A DNA stretch of 35,134 bases from an uncultured Lachnospiraceae bacterium (GCA_902796595.1 CADBPM010000003.1:1-35134); one strand, 5' to 3'. Counted from the stretch's first letter, positions 1-7,931 are shown. Program-made: numbers and translations. The notes: generated from the letters alone by a model not told the origin.

Positions 1-1
1 T

Positions 2-21
2 GGATAGAGCAAGCTCTATCC
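2..21 (-). terminator. Hairpin at the 3' end of prs
   Basis: A perfect 8-bp stem (GGATAGAG / CTCTATCC) closes a CTTG tetraloop when read on the minus strand, about 35 bases after the prs stop. A run of T would lie outside the window, so terminator function is inferred from position and stem strength. Confidence 0.55.
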
Positions 22-55
22 GCAATTATTTTCTTCGCTTACTATAAGTTATCTA

Positions 56-1225
56 TTATCTCTGACCGTATTTCTTCAAGATATTCTGTATTCTTTCTGT
101 AGGTGAAAGAAGTTCGCTTATCGAGGCGTCGTGGTTCAGCTTATCTATTATAAGAGCAATATATTTGCCCATATCTGCACTTATATAATATTCCTTTGAA
201 AGAAGCTCCGGTGTCTGGTATACGAGGTTTGTTGTGATAACCTTGTTTATAAGACCTGAACTGTAAGCCTCGTCAAATTTCTTAAGACCTTCTGTAAAGA
301 GACCAAATGTTGCCGCAACAAAGATCCTGCCGCATTTACGACGTTTAAGTTCTCTTGCAACATCAAGCATACTTTCTCCGGAAGCAATCATATCGTCTAT
401 GATAACGACGTCCTTGCCTTCAAGGTCACGTCCGAGGTACTCATGAGCGACTATAGGATTTTTGCCATTTACAATGGTGGTGTAATCTCTGCGTTTGTAG
501 AACATTCCAACATCAAGACCAAGTACATTTGCAAAATAAACTGCTCTTGACATTGCACCTTCATCCGGACTTATCACCATCATGTTATCTGAATTCATTC
601 TGATATCAGGTATGTTCTTTAAAAGTCCCTTGATGAACTGATAAGTAGGCATGATAGTATCGAAACTATTAAGAGGGATTGCATTCTGAACGCGAGGGTC
701 ATGTGCATCAAAAGTGATTATGCTTGAAACACCCATGTGGATAAGTTCCTGAAGTGCTACTGCACAGTCAAGAGACTCTCTGGATGACTTTTTATGCTGA
801 CGACTTTCATAGAGGAAAGGCATGATAACTGTAATCCTGTGAGCCTTGCCTGCACAAGCCTGTATAACACGCTTGAGATCTGCAAAGTGATCATCAGGTG
901 ACATGTGATTTTCGTAGCCGTTTAAATTGTAAGTTACACTATAATTGACTACATCCACGAGAATATAGAGATCGAGACCTCTTACGGTACTTTTGATAGA
1001 ACATTTTGCTTCACCACTGCCGAAACGCGGGCATTCAGCGTTGATGAGATAGGTATCCTTCTGATAGCCGTTGAATGCGATCGTTGAAAGGTCTTCATGG
1101 TCGCGGGCATTTCTCCAACCTACTATGTAGTCATCTACTTTCTTGCCGAGCTTCTCACAGCTCTTAAGTGAAATGATCCCAAGAGGACCTGAAGGGATAG
1201 TCTCGATGTAATCTTCCTTTGGCAT
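56..1225 (-). CDS. prs: Ribose-phosphate pyrophosphokinase, long divergent form
   Basis: Makes PRPP from ribose 5-phosphate and ATP in the cytoplasm, feeding purine, pyrimidine, histidine and NAD synthesis. It is 389 residues, while canonical bacterial enzymes are near 315. Visible signatures are a FDAHDP segment that keeps the ATP/metal-site His, the ribose-5-phosphate motif VISPDEGA, the catalytic-loop KRR in FYKRRDY, and the PRPP loop VVIIDDMIASGES. The canonical loop reads DDMIDTAGT-like, so this copy is divergent. Extra length sits mostly at the N terminus (roughly the first 60 residues) and in the last 40. The ATG follows AAAGGAG at good spacing. It lies downstream of dnaD-dnaI with no strong terminator between, but has its own candidate promoter. 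Genomes carrying this form may also hold a standard prs elsewhere; that cannot be seen here. Confidence 0.88.
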   Translation of the reverse strand: MPKEDYIETIPSGPLGIISLKSCEKLGKKVDDYIVGWRNARDHEDLSTIAFNGYQKDTYLINAECPRFGSGEAKCSIKSTVRGLDLYILVDVVNYSVTYNLNGYENHMSPDDHFADLKRVIQACAGKAHRITVIMPFLYESRQHKKSSRESLDCAVALQELIHMGVSSIITFDAHDPRVQNAIPLNSFDTIMPTYQFIKGLLKNIPDIRMNSDNMMVISPDEGAMSRAVYFANVLGLDVGMFYKRRDYTTIVNGKNPIVAHEYLGRDLEGKDVVIIDDMIASGESMLDVARELKRRKCGRIFVAATFGLFTEGLKKFDEAYSSGLINKVITTNLVYQTPELLSKEYYISADMGKYIALIIDKLNHDASISELLSPTERIQNILKKYGQR

Positions 1226-1289
1226 TTTGCATCTCCTTTAGACGGTTTGTGACTGGACTTTCATTCTGACTGAAAGCCACACATATAAA

Positions 1290-1318
1290 AAAATAACTTT
1301 ATCGAATGGAATAGTCAA
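1290..1318 (-). promoter_or_regulatory. Candidate sigma-A promoter of prs
   Basis: On the minus strand TTGACT lies 17 bases upstream of TATTTT. Transcription would start near 1283, and the leader carries a small hairpin (CTTTCA / TGAAAG, 1258-1276) before the AAAGGAG ribosome binding site. The -35 is good, the -10 only four of six. Confidence 0.45.
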
Positions 1319-1398
1319 GTTAAAAATTCTTTATGTTGAACACGCTGCAGGCGGGCGTACCTCTATATCCTGCCTTACAGGGCAGAAAGAGCTGTATT

Positions 1399-2379
1399 TT
1401 AACAGGAGGTTCTGAGGTCTCCACCTGTAAGCGATATCATTTCATAGCTTCCTGCGAGGCGCGAAAAGACCCTCTCACTGTAGGCAGCTCTAATGTCCTT
1501 CATGGTGTAGTTGGTTGAAATGATCGTGGATTTTCTTCTCACAAGTCTTTCATTGATATAGGTGAAAAGCCTGCCGATCGTAAATGTATTGATAAACTCC
1601 GTACCAAGATCGTCAAGGATCAGAAGGTCACAGTCGAGAAAATAGTCTGCAAGTGAAAGGTCTGATTCGTCTGTTTCTTTTCGGTGAAATGTATTTTTCT
1701 GCAGTATATCAAAAAAATTGAAGGCAGTGACAAAGGCAAGCGAATAACCGGCTTCTATGAGTTCATGAGCAATGCAGCCGGCAAGGAAGGTCTTGCCCGT
1801 TCCTGTAGAGCCTGATATAAGGAGGTTAGCCCTTGTCTGGTTGAAATTGTCTACAAATGCGAGAGACTTTGAAAGGGCATACTCTGCCCTATCTCTTGGG
1901 CTTCTACCATCGGGCAGGGGAGTATCTCTATATATATCCAGTCTAAAATTTTTAAAATTAGCCTTAAGGGGCATGGCGCGAACCTTGTCATCCTGCATAA
2001 AGAGCTTTGCTGCCATCTGTCTGAAACAGGTGCATTTCTTACCGTTGACATATCCGGTATCCTTGCAGAATTCGCAATTATACAAAGGTTCAAGGTAATT
2101 TTTCGGATAACCATGGCTTTTAAGAAAATCTTTCTTCTGCATTTCAAGACGTGAAAGCTTTACATCAAGTTCTTTTTTTAACGTCTTATATTCAGCATCG
2201 GAAACAGAAAGACTTGTACTTAGCGCAGCTATTGAAGTTTCTGATATTTCCTTATCGAAAGCGGCTATTTCAGGGAATTTTTCGTATATTTCCTTTTTTC
2301 TTTCATCCTGCGTAAAATGATTTCTGTATCTTATAGAATCATATTCGCGCATAATGGCATCATATCTTGAATTATCCAA
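1399..2379 (-). CDS. dnaI: Primosomal helicase loader DnaI (DnaC-like AAA+ ATPase)
   Basis: Loads the replicative helicase onto DNA at the origin and at restart sites. The 326 residues fit DnaI. An N-terminal helical helicase-binding region is followed by a zinc-binding cluster with Cys102, Cys105, Cys116 and Cys118, then the AAA+ core: Walker A GSTGTGKT at 190-197, Walker B LLILDDLG near 252-259, sensor region STNYT near 288, and an arginine-rich SERVFSRL near 301-308. The start is TTG at 2379, supported by GGAGGA seven bases upstream. It starts 15 bases after the dnaD stop, so the two are surely co-transcribed. Pairing with DnaD is the usual Firmicute primosome arrangement. The symbol dnaC is also used for this family. 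Confidence 0.92.
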   Translation of the reverse strand: MDNSRYDAIMREYDSIRYRNHFTQDERKKEIYEKFPEIAAFDKEISETSIAALSTSLSVSDAEYKTLKKELDVKLSRLEMQKKDFLKSHGYPKNYLEPLYNCEFCKDTGYVNGKKCTCFRQMAAKLFMQDDKVRAMPLKANFKNFRLDIYRDTPLPDGRSPRDRAEYALSKSLAFVDNFNQTRANLLISGSTGTGKTFLAGCIAHELIEAGYSLAFVTAFNFFDILQKNTFHRKETDESDLSLADYFLDCDLLILDDLGTEFINTFTIGRLFTYINERLVRRKSTIISTNYTMKDIRAAYSERVFSRLAGSYEMISLTGGDLRTSC

Positions 2380-2394
2380 AATATCCTCCAGCCT

Positions 2395-3438
2395 TTAACG
2401 ATTTTGCATTCTGCGTTCTATCGCCAGTATCTCTTCGTCGGTGTAATTTCTCTGTTCAAACGAATTGAACTGATTTTTAGCCTGATTTTTAGCCGAATTT
2501 CTTGAAGAGTTTGAAGCGGCTGCATGGATGCGGTCCGCATCTGCTACCTGTTCTTTGGAACGGATACCGTTCTTTGACCACTTGGCAAGAATGGCATCTG
2601 TATATTTGAAGTCAGGCTTTGCAACGGTGAGGAGAGCACGACCGCAGGCTTCACGGATGAGCTCCTCGCTCATGCCATAGTTGTTGACCCATTTATCTAT
2701 ATATGCTCGTTCTGCTTCGCCAGGCATCCTTGAAAGACCGAAGGCCTTCATTACTGTATTATAATTGCAGTTGAAACGCACAGATACTTCTTTTGCCTGA
2801 TCGATCGTATTAACGTGATCACTTGCCCAGTTCATGGCAACCTTTTCAATATATTTAGGATCAGTATGACCTGTCTCTGCACAGTGTTCGTACAGATAGA
2901 CTATAAGGTCTTTGGTGAATTCTTTTTTCTGATAGAGGTCTCTTATGAGATTTGTGTCTGTTGCTGTAAGGATCCTGCCAAGGAGCTTTTCAGCAATAGA
3001 GAAAAGCCATTTCAGATCGGCATCCTCTGTAGTATCGGTTTTTATTATAAGATCCTTTTCAGTAAAAGCACCGACAACAGGGGAAGCTGGTACGGTATAG
3101 GCTGCAAGGACATTTCCACCTTCTTCTACTACATCGCCTGTATCTGAAAGGCATACGGAGTGGATGTTTCCAGCAGGGTCCTTTGTAAGGAAAATAAGAC
3201 CTGTTCTTTCCCAGTATTCAAGAGCTCTGATGACATCCCTTTCAGTACATGAAAGGAAGTCACAGGCACCATTTATCGAAAATGAACCTGTACCGTCGTT
3301 GCCGCCTGCAAGATAAAGAAGGTACAGATAGACTTTAACGTATTCTCCATTGGCATCTGCCATGAAGTGACCGATAAAGGTATTGGATACCATGGTCATT
3401 CCTGTGTTTTTTTTGCATGTTAAATGAATATCTGACAT
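2395..3438 (-). CDS. dnaD: DnaD domain replication initiation protein
   Basis: DnaD/DnaB-type primosome protein that bridges DnaA-opened DNA and the DnaI-helicase complex. It is 347 residues. The N-terminal part (about 18-90) is the winged-helix oligomerisation domain (phage replisome organiser-like, SINGACDFLSCTERDV). The C-terminal DnaD_2 domain spans about 200-290 and ends in the family pattern YTDAILAKWSKNGI. A polar Asn/Ser-rich tail follows. The ATG at 3438 has AGGAGA ten bases upstream; a later ATG (residue 14 or 16) is possible but lacks such a site. It is the first gene of a dnaD-dnaI operon, with a good promoter at 3514-3542 and a DnaA-box cluster just behind it. Some Clostridial annotations call this gene dnaB-like; the domain content supports the DnaD superfamily, not a specific paralogue. 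Confidence 0.85.
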   Translation of the reverse strand: MSDIHLTCKKNTGMTMVSNTFIGHFMADANGEYVKVYLYLLYLAGGNDGTGSFSINGACDFLSCTERDVIRALEYWERTGLIFLTKDPAGNIHSVCLSDTGDVVEEGGNVLAAYTVPASPVVGAFTEKDLIIKTDTTEDADLKWLFSIAEKLLGRILTATDTNLIRDLYQKKEFTKDLIVYLYEHCAETGHTDPKYIEKVAMNWASDHVNTIDQAKEVSVRFNCNYNTVMKAFGLSRMPGEAERAYIDKWVNNYGMSEELIREACGRALLTVAKPDFKYTDAILAKWSKNGIRSKEQVADADRIHAAASNSSRNSAKNQAKNQFNSFEQRNYTDEEILAIERRMQNR

Positions 3439-3513
3439 AATCTATCTCCTGACTGTTGCTGTTTGCTAAGCCTTCGCTTCTTATATGTGAAGGTTTTACA
3501 TTGTGTGAAATAG

Positions 3514-3542
3514 AGTATATCATAAGTAAATGAAAATGTGAA
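3514..3542 (-). promoter_or_regulatory. Sigma-A promoter of dnaD-dnaI
   Basis: On the minus strand TTCACA (five of six to consensus) is separated by exactly 17 bases from TATACT (five of six). The start would fall near 3507, giving a leader of about 70 bases. The first DnaA-like box begins 14 bases upstream of the -35, so DnaA bound there could touch RNA polymerase. Confidence 0.65.
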
Positions 3543-3555
3543 TAGATGCACCTTT

Positions 3556-3838
3556 TGTGGAAAAGACCGGTGGATAAAGTGGACAGGTTGTCAGTTTGAA
3601 AAAATGCAGTTTTGTAACGCACTTATAGTGTGACTTTTGTAAAAACCTTAAAAAATGTTGATATGTGGATAAAATTGTGGATAAAATTGAAAAAATCCAC
3701 GACTTTACCAGACAAAATTGTTGATAAAGTTGTGGATAATGTGGATAACTTATTACTGAATCAATTTTTCTCCCACAGTTACTATGTCTCCGGCACCCAT
3801 AGTTATCAACAGGTCACCCTCTTTAAGGTTGTTGATAA
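3556..3838. promoter_or_regulatory. DnaA-box cluster between murC and dnaD
   Basis: The murC-dnaD gap (3439-3752, no gene) contains four perfect DnaA boxes TGTGGATAA (reverse of TTATCCACA) in one orientation at 3664-3672, 3676-3684, 3731-3739 and 3740-3748; the last two abut. One-mismatch or known-variant boxes lie at 3556-3564 (TTTTCCACA), 3569-3577 (TTATCCACC) and 3719-3727 (TTATCAACA). Two TTATCAACA-type sites in opposite orientation lie inside the murC end at 3803-3811 and 3830-3838. The intervening DNA is very A/T-rich. DnaA clusters outside oriC are known to titrate DnaA or regulate genes. Here the cluster abuts the dnaD-dnaI promoter, so autoregulation of initiation is the simplest inference. 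Confidence 0.8.
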
Positions 3839-5141
3839 GAAAATTTTTGATTTTTTCAAATTTTCCAAGATAGAGTGCTTTTTCACTGTCGGAACCCTTG
3901 TTTATACCATCTGCAATGTCCTTTGAGGAGATATCACCGGGGTCTTTTTCTCTTGCTGCGTAGATATCAGCAAGAAGAACCTTGTCTGCTGCGGAAAGAA
4001 CCTTTATAAAATCAGGAAGGAAGAACTTGGTCCTTGAATAAAGGTGCGGCTGGAAAGCAACGATAAGGCGCTTGTGCGCTATTCTTGTGCAGGCATCGAG
4101 TGTAGCCTTTATCTCGCTTGGGTGGTGTGCATAATCATCATATATCACAGCCTTATTGAAGGTTCCTTTTAACTGGAGTCTTCTGTCTGTTCCGGTGTAC
4201 TTCTTAAGGGCGGCAGCACATGCCTCAAATCCTATGCCATGCTCCATTGATGCGGCTATGGCTGCAAGTGAATTTGAAATGTTGTGGTCTCCGGCAACAG
4301 AGAGGGAGACTCTTCCAAGCTTTTCTCCCCGCACATAAAGGTCGTATGAGCCAAATCCCTTTTCATTATAGGAGATAAAAGAAGCCCTGTAATCAGCATC
4401 TTCATTGAGACTGTAGGTGATCACTTTTATATCCTTGCCTTCTGTAAGGCTTTCTATATCATCAATCTTCTTATTGATGACAAGTATTCCTTCCTTATCA
4501 GGTAGAAGGTTTATGAATTTGCTGAAGGATATGCGCTCTGCGGCAAGGTCTTTAAAGTAGTCAAGGTGTTCCGGTTCTATATTAAGAATGATCTCTGTTG
4601 TAGGGTAGAAATGCAGGAAGCTGTCTGTATATTCACATGCTTCTGCAACGAAGTGCTCACTCTTGCCGGCGCGCATATTGCCGCCGATACCAGGGAGGAT
4701 TCCGCCTACAAATACGGTAGGGTCTGTGTTTCCTTCAAGATATATATAGGAAAGCATTGATGTTGTGGTTGTCTTGCCGTGGGTTCCTGCTACCGCGATA
4801 GCATTCTTATAATGCTTCATTATAAGACCAAGGAGCTCAGCCCTTTGATACATTGCTGCGCCAGACTCTTTTGCAGCGATAAATTCAGGGTTATCCGGAT
4901 GGATAGCAGAAGTGTAGACGATAACGTCGATATCGGAAGTGATATTGGCAGCTGCCTGTGGATAGCTTATTTTTATTCCAAGATCGGCAAGGTCTCTTGT
5001 TATGGAGGATTCCTTCATATCTGAACCGCTTACTGTAAAGCCTCTTTCGGCAAGGAGCCTTGCTATGGCACTCATGCTGATGCCGCCGATACCTATAAAA
5101 TGAACATGCTTTGTATTGTCACTAAGAGTAAATTTTGACAT
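3753..5141 (-). CDS. murC: UDP-N-acetylmuramate--L-alanine ligase
   Basis: Adds the first residue of the peptidoglycan stem peptide, using ATP, in the cytoplasm. With the start chosen here it is 462 residues, as expected for MurC. The N-terminal Rossmann domain begins HFIGIGGISMSAIA (residues 14-27). The central Mur ligase ATP loop is AVAGTHGKTTTT (116-127), followed by the NIEPEHLDYF signature and the C-terminal domain with YDDYAHHPSEI. The reading frame extends 23 codons further upstream, but the ATG at 5141 is preceded by AAAGGAGA at ideal spacing and gives the conserved N terminus. The leader has two small perfect hairpins (GCACT/AGTGC at 5160-5173 and TGATGG/CCATCA at 5194-5209). It is divergent from the serine hydrolase, and its 3' end overlaps the edge of the DnaA-box cluster. 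Confidence 0.95.
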   Translation of the reverse strand: MSKFTLSDNTKHVHFIGIGGISMSAIARLLAERGFTVSGSDMKESSITRDLADLGIKISYPQAAANITSDIDVIVYTSAIHPDNPEFIAAKESGAAMYQRAELLGLIMKHYKNAIAVAGTHGKTTTTSMLSYIYLEGNTDPTVFVGGILPGIGGNMRAGKSEHFVAEACEYTDSFLHFYPTTEIILNIEPEHLDYFKDLAAERISFSKFINLLPDKEGILVINKKIDDIESLTEGKDIKVITYSLNEDADYRASFISYNEKGFGSYDLYVRGEKLGRVSLSVAGDHNISNSLAAIAASMEHGIGFEACAAALKKYTGTDRRLQLKGTFNKAVIYDDYAHHPSEIKATLDACTRIAHKRLIVAFQPHLYSRTKFFLPDFIKVLSAADKVLLADIYAAREKDPGDISSKDIADGINKGSDSEKALYLGKFEKIKNFLINNLKEGDLLITMGAGDIVTVGEKLIQ

Positions 5142-5278
5142 TTTTTCTCCTTTATCTGAGCACTGGTAAGTGCATGGATTTATTGAAGCCGGATGATGGT
5201 TTGCCATCAATTTTCAGACTGTCTCATTAATACTACCACAAATAATAAAGAAGTAAAGTATGAAAAATTCAGTCTTAT

Positions 5279-5312
5279 AACTTTAATCTTTACAATTGAA
5301 AAGATTAAAGTT
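5279..5312. repeat. 12-bp perfect inverted repeat, operator-like
   Basis: AACTTTAATCTT (5279-5290) and AAGATTAAAGTT (5301-5312) are exact inverted copies around a 10-base spacer. The right arm overlaps the -35 box at 5296-5301. It sits between two divergent genes, 138 bases upstream of murC. A two-turn protein-binding dyad is more likely than an RNA element because the left arm lies upstream of the predicted start. Confidence 0.6.
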
Positions 5313-5323
5313 TAGAGTATAAT
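5296..5323 (+). promoter_or_regulatory. Sigma-A promoter of the serine hydrolase gene
   Basis: TTGAAA and a perfect TATAAT are separated by 16 bases. The start would be near 5330, leaving a leader of about 74 bases before the GGGGAGA ribosome binding site. The 5279-5312 inverted repeat overlaps the -35. Confidence 0.65.
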
Positions 5324-5403
5324 CAGAAGGCAGGTTGAAATGGGTGCCTTGACGTGAAGGATACCTTATAAAGTTAAGAATAAATACGGGGAGAGAAAAA
5401 ACT

Positions 5404-6657
5404 ATGCTTAGTGATCATTCAAGGTTTATCATGAACCTTCAGAAAAGAGTAGAGAGGGTAATAGAGCAGAGTATTGCCTCAAAGGAAGTTGCAGGAGTAA
5501 ATGTTCTTTTTAGAATGTACGGGTCAGAGCTTGTATATGCAGAAGCAGGGCTTGCGGATATAGAGCATAAAAAACCTATAAGACGTGACACCATATTCAG
5601 ACTTTTTTCAATGACAAAGCCTGTGACCGCTGTTGCAGCCATGATCCTCTTTGAAAGAGGAGATATTGATCTTATGCAGAGCGTGGGTGATATCCTTCCT
5701 GCATACAGAAAGCTGTCTGTATTTGAAAACGGGGTAAAGAGAGACCTGAATGAACCTCTTCTTATACAGGACCTTCTTAATATGACGGCAGGTCTTTCCT
5801 ATCCTGATGGAAGCACACCGACCGGAATGATGACAGAGGAGCTTTTCAAGGAGCTTGACAACAGACTTGACACTCCGAATGAGATGACAACAAGGGAACT
5901 TGCAGACAGACTTGCAGAGATTCCGCTTGACTTTGTGCCGGGCACATCATACAGGTATTCTACATGCGCAGATGTTCTTGGTGCAGTCATAGAAGAAGTG
6001 ACAGGTTTAAGATTCTCGGAATTTCTTAAGAAGGAAATATTTGATCGTCTTGGTATGGAAGATACCGGATTTTATATTCCAAAGGAGAAGTTATCAAGAA
6101 GGGCTGAGGCATATCGTACAGTTGAAAATGAGGATGGCTGCAGAGACTTTGTTAAGTATGACTGGAACAATCTTGGTATAAAGAACAGGGCTGACAGCGC
6201 TCCTGCCTTTGAATCCGGCGGTGCAGGACTCGTTTCAACTATTGACGATTATTCGAAGTTTTCGGAGATGCTTATGAATGACGGCGAGTATAATGGAGAA
6301 AGGATACTTTTACCTGGCACTGTTCAGTATATGACTGAAAGATGCATGCCGCACAAACTTACCAAAGCTTTCCAGCGCATGATGTGGCATTATGAAGGCT
6401 TTTCATATTCCAACCTCATGAGAATATGCTATGATGATAAGAAGAGCGGTTATATCACATCTCCTGGCGAGTATGGCTGGGATGGATGGTTAGGTACCTA
6501 TTTTGAAAATTTCCCTGATACCGGAGCAACACTTCTTATAGGAACACAGAAGGTTGATTCGGGTACATTTATGCTTACAAGGAAGATCAGAAATACTATC
6601 CTTGCACAGATTTTAAGCGTTTCCAGCATTGAAGGGGAAGACTTGGATTTTGACTAA
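5404..6657 (+). CDS. Class C beta-lactamase-like serine hydrolase (probable esterase)
   Basis: A member of the AmpC/DD-peptidase/EstB superfamily of penicillin-binding-fold serine hydrolases, 417 residues. The SxxK motif is SMTK with Ser69 and Lys72. The second motif is Tyr185 in YST where true beta-lactamases have YxN. The third position is a W-x-G-x-x-G-T type (GWDGWLGTYF near 360-368) as in EstB-like esterases, in place of KTG. There is no signal peptide or transmembrane segment, so it is probably cytoplasmic and not a resistance enzyme. The substrate is unknown. The ATG follows GGGGAGAG. It is a single-gene unit with its own promoter, candidate operator and terminator, suggesting separate control. 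Family assignment is firm, function is not. Confidence 0.85.
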   Translation: MLSDHSRFIMNLQKRVERVIEQSIASKEVAGVNVLFRMYGSELVYAEAGLADIEHKKPIRRDTIFRLFSMTKPVTAVAAMILFERGDIDLMQSVGDILPAYRKLSVFENGVKRDLNEPLLIQDLLNMTAGLSYPDGSTPTGMMTEELFKELDNRLDTPNEMTTRELADRLAEIPLDFVPGTSYRYSTCADVLGAVIEEVTGLRFSEFLKKEIFDRLGMEDTGFYIPKEKLSRRAEAYRTVENEDGCRDFVKYDWNNLGIKNRADSAPAFESGGAGLVSTIDDYSKFSEMLMNDGEYNGERILLPGTVQYMTERCMPHKLTKAFQRMMWHYEGFSYSNLMRICYDDKKSGYITSPGEYGWDGWLGTYFENFPDTGATLLIGTQKVDSGTFMLTRKIRNTILAQILSVSSIEGEDLDFD

Positions 6658-6669
6658 AAAAAGAGAGAC

Positions 6670-6708
6670 CTCCTGCCGATTCATTATTGTTACCGGCAGG
6701 AGTTTTTC
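6670..6708. terminator. Bidirectional terminator between the serine hydrolase and ldh
   Basis: A 9-bp GC-rich stem (CTCCTGCCG 6670-6678 with CGGCAGGAG 6694-6702) is followed by TTTTT on the plus strand and flanked by an A/G-rich run that gives a pyrimidine-rich tail on the minus strand. It lies between two convergent genes. Confidence 0.85.
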
Positions 6709-6712
6709 TGTA

Positions 6713-7666
6713 TTAGAGCTCTAAGGCATCATAAAAAGATCTTATCACTTTTGCGGAGGCTTCAAGAGCTTTCTGCTCCTCATTGGTGAGCTTTATTTCA
6801 ACGATTTCTTTGGCACCGTCTTTTCCAAGGATGGTTGGTACGCTTAAGTAGATATCATTTAAACCATACTGACCTGTAAGGTGTACTGATACCGGAAGGA
6901 TCCTGTTTTCATTAAGAAGGATTGACTTTGCTATCGCGCAGGTTGAAGCTGCAATGCCGTAGCAGGTATTGCCCTTTCTGCGGAAGATCTGCCATCCGGC
7001 ATCGATAGTATCCTTTCTTAACTGGTCAAAGGTTACTTCCTTTGTTCTCTCTGAGTTGTCCTTCATGACATCTGTAAGAGATTTGCCGCCGACTGTTGCG
7101 GAGTTCCATGACACAGTTTCGCTGTCACCATGTTCGCCGATTATGTAGGCTGAAACGCTCTTTGAATCAAGGTCGAATATATCACCAATCTCACAGCAGA
7201 GTCTTGCTGTATCGAGAGTGGTACCTGAACCTATAACGTGGTTTTCAGGAAGACCGGAGAGCTTCCATGCGTAGTAGGTCATTATATCTACAGGGTTTGA
7301 AACAACAATGATAGTTCCGGCAAAGCCGCTTTCCATGATAGGGGTTATTATGCTTTTCATTACTTTTTTGGAAGGCGCAAGCATATCGAGTCTGTTTGTT
7401 GCGTCTTTATCCATAGGAGCACTTGCGGTGATGATAATGATATCTGCATCAGAGCATTCGCTGTAGTCACCTACTCTTACACGCATATTTCTGTTCATGA
7501 AGTGAATAGCGTGTTTCATATCTATGGCTTCGCCCATAGCCTTTTCTTTGTTCATATCAATAAGAACAAGATCTTCACAAAGCCCCTGATTTATTATTGT
7601 ATAAGCTGTTGTTGAACCAACATTTCCGGTACCGATGATTACGATTTTTGAATCTTTAAAACTCAT
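6713..7666 (-). CDS. ldh: Lactate/malate dehydrogenase family enzyme, probably L-lactate dehydrogenase
   Basis: An NAD-dependent 2-hydroxyacid dehydrogenase of 317 residues, the usual LDH length. The Rossmann motif is IGTGNVGS (11-18), followed by Asp37 for NAD. The active site keeps Asp152 and Arg155 (LDTAR), His179 in GEHGDSE, and the loop arginine in TNRLDM (Arg92). The substrate-discriminating loop reads ASAPMDKDATNR; neither the Gln typical of lactate enzymes nor the Arg typical of malate enzymes is recognisable. Lactate specificity is therefore inferred from family resemblance, not the key residue. The ATG follows AAAGGAAG. It is monocistronic, divergent from pth and convergent with the serine hydrolase. 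It probably regenerates NAD from pyruvate in fermentation. Confidence 0.85.
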   Translation of the reverse strand: MSFKDSKIVIIGTGNVGSTTAYTIINQGLCEDLVLIDMNKEKAMGEAIDMKHAIHFMNRNMRVRVGDYSECSDADIIIITASAPMDKDATNRLDMLAPSKKVMKSIITPIMESGFAGTIIVVSNPVDIMTYYAWKLSGLPENHVIGSGTTLDTARLCCEIGDIFDLDSKSVSAYIIGEHGDSETVSWNSATVGGKSLTDVMKDNSERTKEVTFDQLRKDTIDAGWQIFRRKGNTCYGIAASTCAIAKSILLNENRILPVSVHLTGQYGLNDIYLSVPTILGKDGAKEIVEIKLTNEEQKALEASAKVIRSFYDALEL

Positions 7667-7693
7667 ATTTCTTCCTTTACATGTGCGTGGTTG

Positions 7694-7732
7694 AATGTAT
7701 ACAATGATACATTAGGTTCATATTCCATTATA
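7694..7732 (-). promoter_or_regulatory. ldh promoter -10 and downstream inverted repeat
   Basis: A perfect TATAAT lies on the minus strand at 7732-7727, with no good -35. Just past the expected start is an inverted repeat, AATGTAT (7694-7700) and ATACATT (7707-7713). This is a typical operator position; the regulator is unknown. It does not match the Rex consensus. Confidence 0.35.
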
Positions 7733-7843
7733 AATGGATTTTGAAGAATAGAAACATATCTGATTCATATAAAAGGAATAGCAGATATAACTGCAAGGAA
7801 TACATAAAAGATATCAGAAAAGTAAAAGAAGAGAATACTTCTT

Positions 7844-7873
7844 ATTGATAAAAGGTAAAATGGATGATAGAAT
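7844..7873 (+). promoter_or_regulatory. Candidate promoter of the pth-mfd operon
   Basis: TTGATA and TAGAAT are spaced 18 bases apart, with a start near 7880. The leader contains a small hairpin (CCTGC 7886-7890 with GCAGG 7901-7905) before the AAAGGTG ribosome binding site. Apart from this and the ldh control region, I see nothing in the 265-base gap. Confidence 0.4.
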
Positions 7874-7931
7874 TAAAAGTATTGACCTGCTATAAGTATG
7901 GCAGGCGAAGTATTAAAAAAAGGTGCGATAA

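Noticed and set aside
3556..3748. The DnaA-box cluster as the chromosomal origin
   Set aside because: No dnaA, dnaN, rpmH or parAB near, and no clear unwinding element with DnaA-trios could be read. A regulatory or titration site is more economical; oriC is not excluded.
3664..3748. Short tandem repeats as a CRISPR array
   Set aside because: The repeat is only 9 bases, spacing is irregular and no cas gene is present.
3630..3926. A 98-codon plus-strand frame with repeated Trp-Ile-Lys motifs
   Set aside because: It is created by the repeated TGTGGATAA DnaA boxes and then runs antisense to murC. It has no ribosome binding site.
5404..6657. The serine hydrolase as a beta-lactamase resistance gene
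   Set aside because: No signal peptide, YST in place of YxN and no KTG motif; an esterase-like cytoplasmic enzyme fits better.
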